Assembly (NCBI GenBank): GCA_001972305.1
Contig: BDDD01002024.1
Location: 248,001 to 312,000 of the forward strand
From: Cephalotus follicularis
Taxonomy: Eukaryota; Streptophyta; Magnoliopsida; Oxalidales; Cephalotaceae
Direction: 5' to 3'
DNA: 64,000 nt
The notes beneath the pieces were generated by a model, which made no database searches, was not told the DNA's origin, and saw only the letters and a list, made by a program, of their open reading frames with translations. Positions 1 to 10,507 of this stretch are shown here, piece by piece. Position 1 is the first letter of the stretch. Every line of letters starts with the position of its first letter. A program made the position numbers and the translations under genes.

Positions 1-3000
1 CTTAGAGCATAATCGGCATCTAAGGGAGTCAAGCATCTCAGCCAAGGAAAAGAGAAAGACCTTTTGTAGAGGATCCCATCTCAGTGCTGAAATCTTTTTG
101 ATCTGTACATCAGTTTTCTTGCCTCTGCGGGGTCTTCGGGTAAAATCCCGTTTCTCATCCAATTGATGAATAGGGTCATCTAGTTTGGCTCCTGTGGTAA
201 GTATATGTCCATCACATCTACTTCAGAGATGGTGTGCCTGTCCAGGTAGTCTACTAGCACTGTTTGATTCTTCTCTAGCTCCTCTGTCATTGCTAGTTTT
301 GATAACTGGTCTGCTCGGGCGTTTTCTGCTCTGGGTACTTTCAAAACTCTTAGAACTTTGAAGGCTGACTTCAAACTCTGGAAGTGTGATAAATACTTGG
401 CCATTGAGTCTTCTCGGGCTTCGTACTCTCTACTTGCTAGGCCAACCACTAGCTAAGAATCACTAGAGGCCTCTATCTTTTGCACCTCTAAGTGCTTTAC
501 AATTGTCAACCCGGCTATCAGAGTTTCCCACTCAGATTCGTTGTTTGTAGCTTTAAATTCAAACCTTAGAGCATACTCCAACGTCCACCCATTTGGACTT
601 GTTAATACCAGTACGGCTCCACTGCCAGTGATGCAAGAGGAGCCGTCCACGGACAACTTCCATAACCCCCTCTCATTCTCAGAGGGGTCCTCCTTCATAC
701 ACTCCGTAGGTGTATTATCTCCAACAAAGTCGGGCAAGACTTGTGATTTGATGACTGGTCTGGTTTCGAACTTCAGATCGTACTCGCCTAGTTCGACTGA
801 CCACTTAATTAATCTTCCTCATGTGTCAGACTTTGGAAGAACTTGTTTGAGTGGTTTGTCAGTCAGAACCTTGATTGTATGGGATTGAAAATATAGCCTC
901 AATTTTCAGGCAGCTATGATCAGAGCATAGGCGATCTTCTACACCTCTGGGTACCTCCCCTCAGCATCGTTCAAAGTCTTACTTACATAGTACACCGACC
1001 TTTGAACTTTCTCCTCCTCCCTGACCAGCACTGCACTCACTACGCCCGAGGTGACCGAAAGGTACAAATACAAGTCTTCCCCGTCCTTAGGTTTTGAGAT
1101 CAGAGGAGGGGAAGCCAGGTATTCATTCAACTTGTCGAAGGCTGCTTGACACTCGTCTGACCAAGAAAATCCCTTGGGATCTCTAAGTAATTTGAAGAAA
1201 GCGAGGCACTTCTCAGCTGATTTTGAAACAAACCTGCTCAGGGCTGCTATCTTTCCATTCAGCTTTTGAACATCCCTGATGGTCTGGGGAGGCCTCATAC
1301 TCTAAACTGTTGAGATCTTCTTTGGGTTGGCCTCTATTCCTCTGTTTGAGACCATGAACCCGAGGAACTTAACTGAGGTGACCCCAAAGGTACACTTGGA
1401 TGGATTGAGTTTCATTTTGTATCTTCTCAGTACCTCAAATATTTCCTCCAAGTCTTTGATATGGGGGCTCCTGGCTGGGGTCTTGACGAGCATGTCGTCG
1501 ATGTAGACCTCCATGTTTCTCCCAATCTGCTCAAAGATTTTGTTGACCAGTCGTTGGTAGGTGGCCCCTGTATTCTTCAGTCCAAAGGGCATGACCTTGT
1601 AACAATACATCCCCCGGTCCGTGATGAAACCTGTCTTGTTCTCGTCAGGCCCGTACATAGGGATTTGATTGTATCCCGAGTAGGCATCCAAGAAGCTTAA
1701 CATTCTGTAGCCCGAGGTCGCATCCACCAACACATCTATCTTTGGGAGATGGAAGTGATCCTTGGGACAAGCTTTGTTGAGGTCTGTGAAGTCAATGCAC
1801 ATCCTCCACTTGCCATTTGCTTTTTTGACCAGGACTGGGTTCCCCAGCTAGTCTGAGTAGTGCACTTCCCTTAGGAACCTTGCCTGCAATAGCTTGCTCA
1901 CCTCCTCGGCTATTGCTTGCTGCCTCTCAGGAGCAAAGTTCCTCTTCTTTTGCCTGGTCGGAGGCCTCATTGGATCCACACTTAGCTTGTGAACCATTAC
2001 ATTTGGGCTGATCCCCAGGGCCTCCTCTGCCGACCAAGCAAACACATCTTTGTTGTTTTGGAAGAATGTTATTAATTCCCCCTTCTCTACCTCTCCAAGC
2101 TGTGAGCCAAGTTGGAACACTCTTTCAGTGTTGCCCTCTTCCAGGGGCACTTGTATCACGTTCTCAACAAGCTGTGGACGCTCAGGTTCCACGTCTCTTC
2201 TGAGCTCCACATTTGTAATAGGAAGTACCTTTTCCTTCCCTTTATCCATAATGGTAGTCTTGTAGCACTGCCTTACCACCTATTGATCTCCTCTGGCTTC
2301 CCCCATGCCAAACACCATAAGGAACTTCATCAATAAGTGTCTCGTGGACACTATCGCCTCCATTAAGTTCAAACCTAGTCGCCCTATTATGGCATTGTAA
2401 GGGCTTGGTGTGTCCACTACCAGGAACGTCATCTCCACCTAGGACTGGCGTGGGGCCGTGCCTGCAACCACGGATAGGTCAATGGATCCTAGAGGATGGA
2501 CCATCTCCCCTGTAAAGCCGACCAGTGGGGTCATCACAGGCTTTATCTGGTCGGTCGGTATCCTCAGCTAATCAAATGCGTGTTTGTATAGGATATCGGC
2601 CGAGCTACCGCTATCAATGAGAATCCTCTTCATAGTGAAAAGTGTCACTTGAAGAGTTACCACCACTGGATCATCGTGAGAGAGACGTACTCCCTCATAG
2701 TCCGCCTCCAATAAGGATATCACCTCCTCATATCCACATGTTCTCAGCCTTTTGCTGTGATGAATTTGCTGGACAGCAAGGGATTGCCTCCCATAGGCTT
2801 TCCTAGCATTCTTATGGCAGTCACCAGATGCGACTCCCCCAGAGATGGTGTGAATGATACCCCTAGGCTGCTGCTGCTGCTGCTCCTCCTGTTTCCAAGG
2901 AGCCTCTTCTCTCTTTTGCTCCCTTGTTCCCTAGGGAACATCTCTATCCACATACCTGCGCAGGTGCCCTTTCCGAATCAGGTCTTCAATCTGATTCTTC

Positions 3001-4595
3001 AATTGCCTGCACTCCTCGGTATCATGCCCGTGGTCATGATGATATCGACAATATTTCTCTGTGTCCCTCTTCTCTACTGGGGACCTCAATGGTGTAGGCC
3101 ATTGGATGGTGACCCTGTCCTTCTCCACTATAAGTATTCTGGTGCGTGTATCCAAGAGGGGGCAAAGTTATTATAGGCCGGGATAGGCGCCCCTCCCCTG
3201 GGTGAGTCCTCTCTCCTAGAGAGTTTGTGTATGAGGTCGTCTTTTGGCATCTCTGACATCTCCTTCCTTTTTTTCTTTCTTCCTGGGAGCATTTCATGAA
3301 TACTCCCCTTTCTCCTCCTGATGGCCCGACCAGGGTGTTTTTTGTTTCCTGGCTGTCATCTCCTCCTCGGCGTTGACAAACTTCTCTTCTCTTCTTAGCA
3401 GGTCTGCCATATCCACTGCGGGTTTCTTCAGAAGGGAGACAGTGAAGGACGAGTTGTTTCTCAGCCCACTATTTAATGCTTCCAGGGCAAAAGACGGCTC
3501 CAGGTCTTTCACCGTGAGAGACTCCCTGTTGAATCTGGTAAGGTCATCTCTCAGCGAATCATCTCTCCCCTACACCACATTGATCAAATGGGTGGAGTTC
3601 CTCCTCTACGTAGTGCTGTTGAGAAACTTGGTTACGAACAGTTCCGTAAACTGGTCGAAATTCTCCACCAATCTCTGAGTCAGGGTAAAATACCACGACT
3701 GGGCTGCCCCAGTCAGTGTTGACGGGAATCCTCGGCAAAGTGTGGCATCTAAAACTTGGTGCACCAACATGGTTTGTCTATAGGTGCGTACATGTTGAAT
3801 AAGATTCGTGGACCCATCATACTTATCGAGGCTCGGGAGCCGGAATCAGCTGCGGATACGCTCTGTCATGATCTCGGATATGAAGGGGTCAGCGTTAATG
3901 TTGCGTACCTCTGACAGATATCCCCTTGGATGCCTGGCTCCTTGGAGCCTTCTCTCCACCTCGCAAGGCCTTCTGTTCATTACTTGCTCCACGTCCTCAA
4001 TGTTCCTAGCCCTACTAGAAACATGTGACCTACCGGCCAGTGTGGTCGGGCGGTCTGTCCTGCTCCCCCGCACTGTTCCTGCTCTACGCAAGGCATTGGA
4101 TCGCACTTGTGCCTCCTCTACACCCCTGGCTTCCCCTTGGGGATCCACCTCCATTGCCTGATGCTCGGGATGCACTCTTCTGGGATCGTTGTGCTGATCC
4201 CGGGCAGTTGAGGACTCTGCCCTCTGAGATTCATTGATCTCAGGTCTCCTCCCCAGGGGAATATTGTCTCCTGACCGCCTCGGGGGGAGTCTAACTCCCC
4301 TCGGCGAGTTTCGTCTGGCACCTCAGGGGTGCTCTATCTCCACCAATGGCCTGACAAGGCCGCTTTGATCTCGACTGTTCGCTTGGACAGGTCTGGCCCG
4401 GGCCTGGTTGGCTAGATCGGTTGCCAACAGATTTGTGAGACGATCCATCCCCTGGAGGAGCTGATTGAGTTGCTCCCCAGTGACGGGAGCTTGTTCTGGG
4501 GCCACAACTTGGCCGGCTTCAGGAAGAGGAGGTGGGATCTCCTATTGTCGACTGCTGGTGGCTCTAGAATGGTTGTTGATGTTCTTTCTCAGAGC
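1..4595 (-). pseudogene. Degenerate Tat gag-pol polyprotein (element 1)
   Basis: Reading leftwards, the frame starts at an ATG near 4595 and soon meets an in-frame TAG. Gag core remnants cover about 4175-3294. The zinc knuckle near 3050 keeps the C-x2-H and H-x4-C residues. The protease DSG region lies near 2600. RT (about 1860-1302) keeps the YIDD catalytic box. The first RNase H spans 1298-939, and archaeal-type RNase H remains lie at 737-180. Many stops and frameshifts separate these pieces, so no functional protein is possible. Domain order gag-PR-RT-RNaseH-aRNaseH matches the intact relative at 16161-21779. The integrase would lie beyond the left edge. Confidence 0.88.
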
Positions 4596-4892
4596 CATAG
4601 TTCTTGATGGATTTTCTCTGCGTTTCCCACAGACGACGCCAACTGTTAATGCAGAAAACATTCCTTCAACAGTATCCTACGTGGAGGGCTTTGATTTGTT
4701 AATGGAAACGCTGGAATCTATGCCCGAGAAGATGATTTGGTTGATAATCTCTGCACAGATAAAGCAAGAAGGTTGAAAGTCCAGGAGGTTGTTCTCCCGA
4801 GGACACTCCGACGCTCAAGTTAGGCAATGCACAGAGATTGTAAGGTTCTTTTAGAGAGTAAAAATGACTGACCTCTTCAAAGTCATTGATTT

Positions 4893-5338
4893 TGTTGGGA
4901 AACTATATGTATGGCAACCTTAAACTAAAAACAATTTGTTTGCGAAATTAACAAATTAAATTATGAAACTAAACAATCACACAAGAACAAATAAAACACT
5001 TGTAAGTAAAGAGATAAGGGATAGAGAGTGTGCAAACGAATATGTCTTTGGAAAGGGATCGACTTCTTTGCATGGACGTCGATGTCTTCACGAGAAAGGA
5101 TCGATGTGATCGATCAATTTTGACCTGTAACTTTTGTACCTTAAGACGTCGATGTCTTATTGAAAGGGATCGATGTCTTTTGTACGGACGTCGATGTCTT
5201 TGCTTGAAGGTCGATGTCTTTTCCCTGTAGATGATTTTTTTCCTTTTGTGGAACTTTCTAATATCTTGCACATCAAGTAAACTTGTTAAATGCAAATTTG
5301 TAATCATTAAAACTTATGATTGAGACTCAGAGTCAACA
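4893..5338 (-). repeat. 3' LTR of the gag-only copia element
   Basis: A 446-bp direct repeat of 7594-8018, bounded by TGTT...AACA. It holds several GACGTCGATGTCTT-type palindromic motifs. Compared with the 5' LTR it has about 20 extra bases near 5195-5215, one more motif unit, so the motif block varies in copy number between the two LTRs. Confidence 0.93.
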
Positions 5339-5830
5339 ATCTCCCCCTTTTTGATGATTACAAAAATTTGTTTCATTATGGAAAAGCATATGACATTTCA
5401 AAGCAAAAAGATTTTCTTTTAGATACCAACATAAAAATTTTAGATATACTCCCCCTTAATATGATATCTAATATTCAAAATAACGATTTATGCAAGTAAA
5501 TCTTATCTAGCTTCCCTTTTACCATAAACTCCCCCTTAACATATTCATCATTAATAGCACATTTTCATTTCTAGCTCCCCCTTAACATAGGCTATCAATT
5601 TTTTTCTTAAACATAAGCATTCTCCCCCTTTTTGTTAGCATCAAAAAAGAGTATTTTAACCAATTTAAACAATTTTAAAGGGATAATAAAGGAATACCAA
5701 TTGAAATAAAATCCATTTAAAGTTTAAAATATCAAAAAAATTGAGAGATACCAATTGTTGGATAAAAATTAAATCAATGAGAGCAATATTTTATTGTCTA
5801 AAAAAAATGTTACCTCCCCCTCAACAATAG
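5339..5830 (-). other. Series of polypurine-tract-like motifs before the 3' LTR
   Basis: On the minus strand this AT-rich, gene-free stretch repeats the motif (T)TAAGGGGGAG or AAAAAGGGGGAG about six times: near 5342, 5450, 5530, 5576, 5622 and 5815. The copy touching the LTR (5340-5352) is the expected plus-strand primer site. Multiple polypurine tracts are a remembered trait of Sirevirus-type copia elements. Confidence 0.75.
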
Positions 5831-5900
5831 CTTTCTTCCATGAACTTTGTGTTCTTGAACATCTTGAAATTAACTCCAAGTACACCTACAAAAACAAAGT

Positions 5901-7538
5901 TTAAGCTTTTGGTACCCATTTGAACTTGAGTCCTTTCAAGTTAGTCACAAGAGTTCCTTTAGGAACCCAAATCTTTCTAGTTTTGCCAAAACAAAGATTA
6001 TTTCTTAAAATGCAAGAAGTAGATACATGTCCTAATCTACCAAAATAATTGCAACAAATTTGAGGTTCGCTTTTCTTAACAAAGAAATTTTTAAAGTGTT
6101 TGACATTTTTCATTTCTTCATAGCCGAGACCGGCTTTGTCAAAAACACATATTTGAAGTCCTAAGAGATTATCCAATTTAGTGCTACTATTTGAAAAAGT
6201 AGAAAAGGATTTCTTTAAAGCATCAATCTCAATTTTTAGCTTTTCATTTTCTTCCATAAAATCATTTGACAATTTTGAAGAAACATTTGAAATATCAATT
6301 TCATTCACATAGAAGCTATTCTTATCCTTTAGAGATTCAATTTCGTTCACATATTTGCTATTTTCATTCTTTAGAATTTCTAATTCGTTAGTCATGGAAA
6401 TAGCATTTTTCTTTAGGGTCTTATTTTTCAAACAAATATTTTCATATTCAACATATAATTTCTCATAGGCATTTTGCAATTCATCAAAAGTAAAATTTAC
6501 CTCATTTTCTTCTTCATCCTCAATTATCATGTAAGCAATGTGCAGCCTCTTCATCACTTTCTTCTTCGGAGCTTGAGGGATCGCTATCCGACCATGTGGC
6601 TACCATCGCTTTCTTCTTCTTGAAGTATTCTTTCTTTTTAAGATTTGGACACTCGTTTTTGAAGTGACCGAGATTTTTGCATTCGTAGCATGTTGGTTCT
6701 TCCCTTTTGCTTGACTCTTCATCTTGAGAGAAATTCTTTTTGAAAGTCTTTTTCCCTTTTTGATTTTTGAGAAACCTTTTGAATTGGGAAGTTATAAGTG
6801 CTACATCTCCATCTTCATCACTTTCACTATCTTCCTTTGAAGCTTTAAAAGCTATTGATTTCTTTTTCTTGACTTCCACATTCTCATGATTCTTCATTGT
6901 TGTCTCATGTGTCATCAAGGAACCAAGGAGTTGTTCGAGTGGGAGAGTGGGGAGATCTTTAGCCTCCTCACTGGCCGTCACCTTAGGCGTCCAAAGCACC
7001 TTAAGATTTTCCTTAGAAGTTCTTAATTAGGATAGGATTTACCAAGATTCTTAAGAGAGTTAGTAATAGTAGTAAAGCGAGTAAACATATCACTAATACT
7101 CTTATCATTATACATCATAAACAATTCATACACATGTACAAGCATGATAATTTTAGATTCTTTTACTTGATTCGTGCCTTCATATGTAACTTCTAACAAA
7201 TCCCACATTTCTTTTGCCGAATCACAAGAAGATATCGGATTAAATTCATTCGGGCCAACGACACAAAATAAAACATGTTTAGCTTTAGAATTTAATTGGA
7301 GCATCCTAAAGTCATTATCATTATATTCATTTTCGGGTTTAGGAGAGACTACTCCTTCTATTGTTCTTGTGGGCATCCTAGGACCATTAACAATTATATG
7401 CCACAATTGATAGTCAAGGGATTGTAGAAAAATGGTCATTCTAGTCTTCCAAAAACTATAGTTATTTCCGTCAAAGAACGGAGGTCTAGTAATGGAGGAA
7501 CCTTCTAATCCTATGTTTAGATTCATTTGGTTTGCCAT
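5901..7538 (-). pseudogene. Sirevirus-like copia gag, broken by frameshifts
   Basis: Three overlapping pieces read leftwards from an ATG at 7538. The first (7538-7023) begins MANQMNLN and contains the copia gag domain with the FDGNNYSFWKTRM motif and conserved tryptophans. The second (6999-6520) continues gag and holds a CCHC zinc knuckle (CYECKNLGHFKNEC). The third (6557-5901) is an Asn/Lys/Glu-rich coiled coil with a second cysteine-rich motif, ending WVPKA and stop. A stop near 7023 and two frame changes separate the pieces. In autonomous relatives the frame runs on into protease and integrase; here it ends and pol is absent. Long gag with an extra coiled-coil tail is typical of Sireviruses. 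Confidence 0.85.
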
Positions 7539-7593
7539 GGATCTTTATATCTCTAACAATTAAGAATTATGAGATAACCACTCTAATACCACT

Positions 7594-8018
7594 TATTGGG
7601 AAACTATATGTATGGCAACCTTAAACTAAAAACAATTTGTTTGCGGAATTAACAAATTAAATTATGAAACTAAACAATCACACAAGAACAAATAAAACAC
7701 TTGTAAGTAAAGAGATAAGGGATAGAGAGTGTGCAAACGAATATGTCTTTGGAAAGGGATCGACTTCTTTGCATGGACGTCGATGTCTTCACGAGAAAGG
7801 ATCGATGTGATCGATCAATTTTGACCTGTAACTTTTGCACCTTAAGACGTTGATGTCTTCTTGAAAGGGATCGATGTCTTTTGTACGGACGTCGATGTCT
7901 TTTCCCTGTAGATGATTTTTGCCTTTTGTGAAACTTTCTAATATCTTGCACATCAAGTAAACTTATTAAATGTAATTTTGTAATCATTAAAACTTATGAT
8001 TGAGACTCAGAGTCAACA
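7594..8018 (-). repeat. 5' LTR of the gag-only copia element
   Basis: A 425-bp repeat, nearly identical to 4893-5338. Its inner edge reads TATTGGGA where the partner reads TGTTGGGA. The primer binding site lies directly inside it at 7593-7574. Confidence 0.93.
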
Positions 8019-8337
8019 GATTTTAGTATTTATAAGCCTGAATTGTAACTCCTGAGCGTGGAACTCGGAGCTGAAAGGTATCACTTAGCGAAATGCCAAG
8101 GATATCGAGCATTTTCCCTGATCTCTGCCGGATTTGGTGGCACTTTCCCTATAAGACATGGTGTAGTGTGTGTACATACCCTCTGTTGTGGGCTGGTACG
8201 TCCAGGGATCATGGCACACAAACAATTTGAATTTATTGCGCCTGACCACGTGCCTATCCTTACAGGGAGACATCTGGTGTTTCCACCTCAGGGCATGTGG
8301 CACTGTATTTAATGTAGGATTTTTCCCACATCAATGT

Positions 8338-8551
8338 TTAATGCTTTTGATTGTCTACTTGTATCAAGTTTGAGTTGACAGTACTTGTAATAGATTCCTG
8401 TATTTACTACTTCAATTGTATTTTGATCAGACAATTATTGATTTAATTTGATCAGCATGTATTTGAGTGGTATTTTTAGCATAGAATTTAGTACATAATT
8501 TTATTAAGTTATTTGAATGGACTTTTCTGCATATTTATGATTGTTTAAAAT
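8338..8551. repeat. Dispersed non-coding repeat, copy A
   Basis: About 210 bp that match 43735-43922 in the same orientation with small differences and one indel. The match starts at TTAATGCTTTTGATTGTC and ends at TTTATGATTGTTTAAAAT. No ORF, TIR or target duplication is visible. It lies just outside Tat element 1 and downstream of the purine permease remnant. Confidence 0.8.
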
Positions 8552-9088
8552 AGTAATAAAGCAAAAAAAAAAAAACCTTTAAGTGGAGTTGGGTGGCTTA
8601 TCGAGCATACATAAAGCAGAACAAGAACCAACAACTGATTAGACCCAACTAAAGAGTATCTAATATTGATGTGATGAAACATGATGAATTGACCCATTCA
8701 TCACGAAAAAAAAAATCAGATTAAAGCATTTCTACTTCCGAAGTTTGCTTATTTTTCTTGTTTTGTTGGAGCTCACCATAGAAGAAAGAGACAGAGCCCC
8801 AAAGAAATAAAATAAAAATCACTTTTTTGACATGAAACTTCTCATGGTAGAACAGCACTGCTAAAGTTTCTGTCACCGGTAGCAGAGCAGCAATTATAAT
8901 GCCAGATAGCAATGAGGAGGCACAAAATATGACCCCAACCGCTCCTAAGAAGAAGAATTGCCAGAAGATTGCACTACATACAAGCACCACATAATATTCT
9001 GTTTGCCCAAGCTCAAATTTTCTTGCTTCCCTTGGAATTGCCTGCAACAAAGATTAAGCACCAAAAAAACTAGTCCATGTCAATAGCA

Positions 9089-9687
9089 TAGAGTTGCAAG
9101 CGGTCCGGGCCGGGCCGAACCGCGGCCCGGACCGTTTGGGACTGGCGAAAGGCGGTTCTGTTCGTGAATCGGTCCGCTTTTCTCACGGTCCGGACCGGTT
9201 CGGTTCATGGAGTTAAAAAGTGATAACCGAACCGGTCCGTGAACCTTAACCGTAAGCGAATCGGGCCGATTCGGTTTATATTGGCGTTGACGTGTATGAT
9301 AGGTGTTGACGTCTATATCCTTTTGCGTTGACGCCTTTGGTTCTTTGCATTGACATTATAAGCTTCTGATCGATTTTTGTTTTATTCACGTTGACGCGTA
9401 TGTATAACGTTGACGCTAATGTCATTTGAGTCGACTTCATTTGTTTTGTGCGTTAACGTCCATTTCAATTTGAGAATCCTTTTGTGTGTAGCTGCCTTTG
9501 GCGTTGACGTGTACCATAGGCGTTGACGTCTATCTCCGGTTCACAGTCCGGTCCGGTCCGATTCAACCGTTTTGAACACTCTGAACCGGCCCGGACCGCT
9601 CTCAAGGACCGGTTTAACCACGAGTCTACCACGTGACACACGGTTCGGACCGATTTCACGGTTCGAACCAGCCCACTTACAACTCTA
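9089..9687. mobile_element. hAT-like MITE in the PUP intron
   Basis: A 599-bp element with imperfect terminal inverted repeats (left TAGAGTTGCAAG, right read inwards TAGAGTTGTAAG) flanked by an 8-bp duplication with one mismatch (CAATAGCA at 9081-9088, CGATAGCA at 9688-9695). An 8-bp TSD and a TAGNG terminus fit hAT elements. It has no transposase. The arms are GC-rich with repeated GGTCCGGACCGG-type words; the centre repeats GCGTTGACGT(C/G)TAT at least eight times. Confidence 0.8.
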
Positions 9688-9795
9688 CGATAGCACCAAA
9701 CACTACCATCAGCATGTGCTGACCATTATTTATAATTTATTGTGTGTTATGGACAGATGAAAAAAACAAAACAAAACCACTGTTGGTAACAGAAC

Positions 9796-9854
9796 ATTGT
9801 TGTCATTATTTTTTGGGATTTGGGGTCATCACCCCAAAAAATAATGACAACAAT
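9796..9854. repeat. 22-bp perfect inverted repeat (hairpin) in the PUP remnant
   Basis: The arms 9796-9817 and 9833-9854 are exact reverse complements around a 15-base spacer. An alternative small hairpin TGGGGT/ACCCCA lies within the spacer. It abuts the inverted PUP coding fragment, so it may be a scar of template switching rather than a functional element. Confidence 0.9.
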
Positions 9855-10061
9855 TGGCCTTTACAGCTCGTCTTTTCTATGGCACTGGCTTGGATGATTT
9901 TTTCTATGCCTATGGCACTGCCCGCCTTCCTATCTCAACATCAGCTCTTATAATTTCCACCCAATTGGCCTTTAGAGCTCGCGGTTTGTGCTACCAGCGA
10001 TCGAGTTGACATACAAGAAAGCCAAGAAAAAATCATCCAAGCCAGTTAGAATTCCAACCAC
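9855..10061. repeat. Inverted duplication of a PUP coding segment
   Basis: The 21-base stretch coding TGLDDFF occurs on the plus strand at about 9885-9905 and on the minus strand at about 10061-10035. The plus-strand copy continues correctly into the next part of the PUP protein (about 9884-9975, ending in QLAFRAR). A second short copy of the QLAFTAR codons stands at 9851-9872. The segment is therefore inverted with duplicated edges, which destroys the reading frame. Confidence 0.85.
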
Positions 10062-10300
10062 GGCGCAAGCCGCGAAAAGACGAGGCGTTATGGAGAAAAG
10101 TTTAGTCCCAGGACCCTCCTTTCTTCGACGATACCAGTAGGAAACCAATATGGGAAATATGTTGAATGGCCAGCCTGCAGTTTCCAAACAGCTTGATATC
10201 CAAACTTCCTTACCACCTTTCAAGAAGTAGAGTCTCATAATTAGTGGACCACCAACATTGCCTACGGCCAACAATGTGCAATTTAATATGAGCAAAGATT

Positions 10301-10507
10301 TGTTGATATATCATTGTATATATCATTGTATATTTTGTATTCATGAGAGTATATTCTGTATTCATGTACTGTATCTCTGCATTCATTATTTTGATTCTGT
10401 AATATCCTATAAATAGGAACTCCATGTACTCTTTTAGACACACACAGAAATACAGTAACTATTTCTTCATTATCTAGTTATATTTTCAGTCTCTTTATTT
10501 TGTACCA
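10301..10507 (+). repeat. 5' LTR of the truncated copia fragment
   Basis: 207 bp from TG to CA, followed at once by the initiator-tRNA-Met complementary PBS at 10508-10520. A TATA-like CTATAAATAG lies near 10409. The matching 3' LTR is absent. Confidence 0.8.

Larger units (their letters stand above)
4893..8018 (-). mobile_element. Gag-only (non-autonomous) Sirevirus-like Ty1/copia element, complete
   Basis: A 3126-bp element on the minus strand, inserted in the LTR of Tat element 1. Both LTRs are present (4893-5338, 7594-8018), and GATTT is duplicated at 4888-4892 and 8019-8023. Minus-strand order is 5' LTR, initiator-tRNA-Met-like PBS (7593-7574, TGGTATTAGAGTGGTTATCT), gag, a run of polypurine tracts, 3' LTR. 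There is no protease, integrase, RT or RNase H: the reading frame stops just after gag. It must have been mobilised in trans. The LTR palindromic motif and Sirevirus-like gag suggest kinship with the copia element at 59591-64000. Confidence 0.9.
1..8333 (-). mobile_element. Tat-type Ty3/gypsy element 1, decayed, cut by window edge, with nested insertion
   Basis: This is a minus-strand LTR retrotransposon whose 3' part lies outside the window to the left. Its 5' LTR (4644-4892 plus 8024-8333) is followed leftwards by a primer binding site (minus 4641-4625, TGGCGTCGTCTGTGGGA) and then degenerate gag-pol. The LTR ends in TG/CA-like termini and is about 559 bp once the nested copia element is removed, shorter than the 800-948 bp LTRs of its relatives. 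It is the most decayed Tat copy here. The far LTR and the target duplication cannot be seen. Confidence 0.88.
4644..8333 (-). repeat. 5' LTR of Tat element 1, split by a copia insertion
   Basis: The right end (minus strand TGATGTGGGAAAAATCC) and left end (ending TTAACA beside the PBS) match the LTR ends of the other Tat elements. The body is interrupted at 4892/8024 by the copia element at 4893-8018, which duplicated GATTT. Segments 4644-4892 and 8024-8333 together make about 559 bp. The conserved block containing GAGCGTCGGAGTG lies near 4805. Confidence 0.85.

Noticed and set aside
8058..8312. 84-codon ORF
   Set aside because: It lies wholly in the LTR of Tat element 1 and is not conserved in other LTRs.
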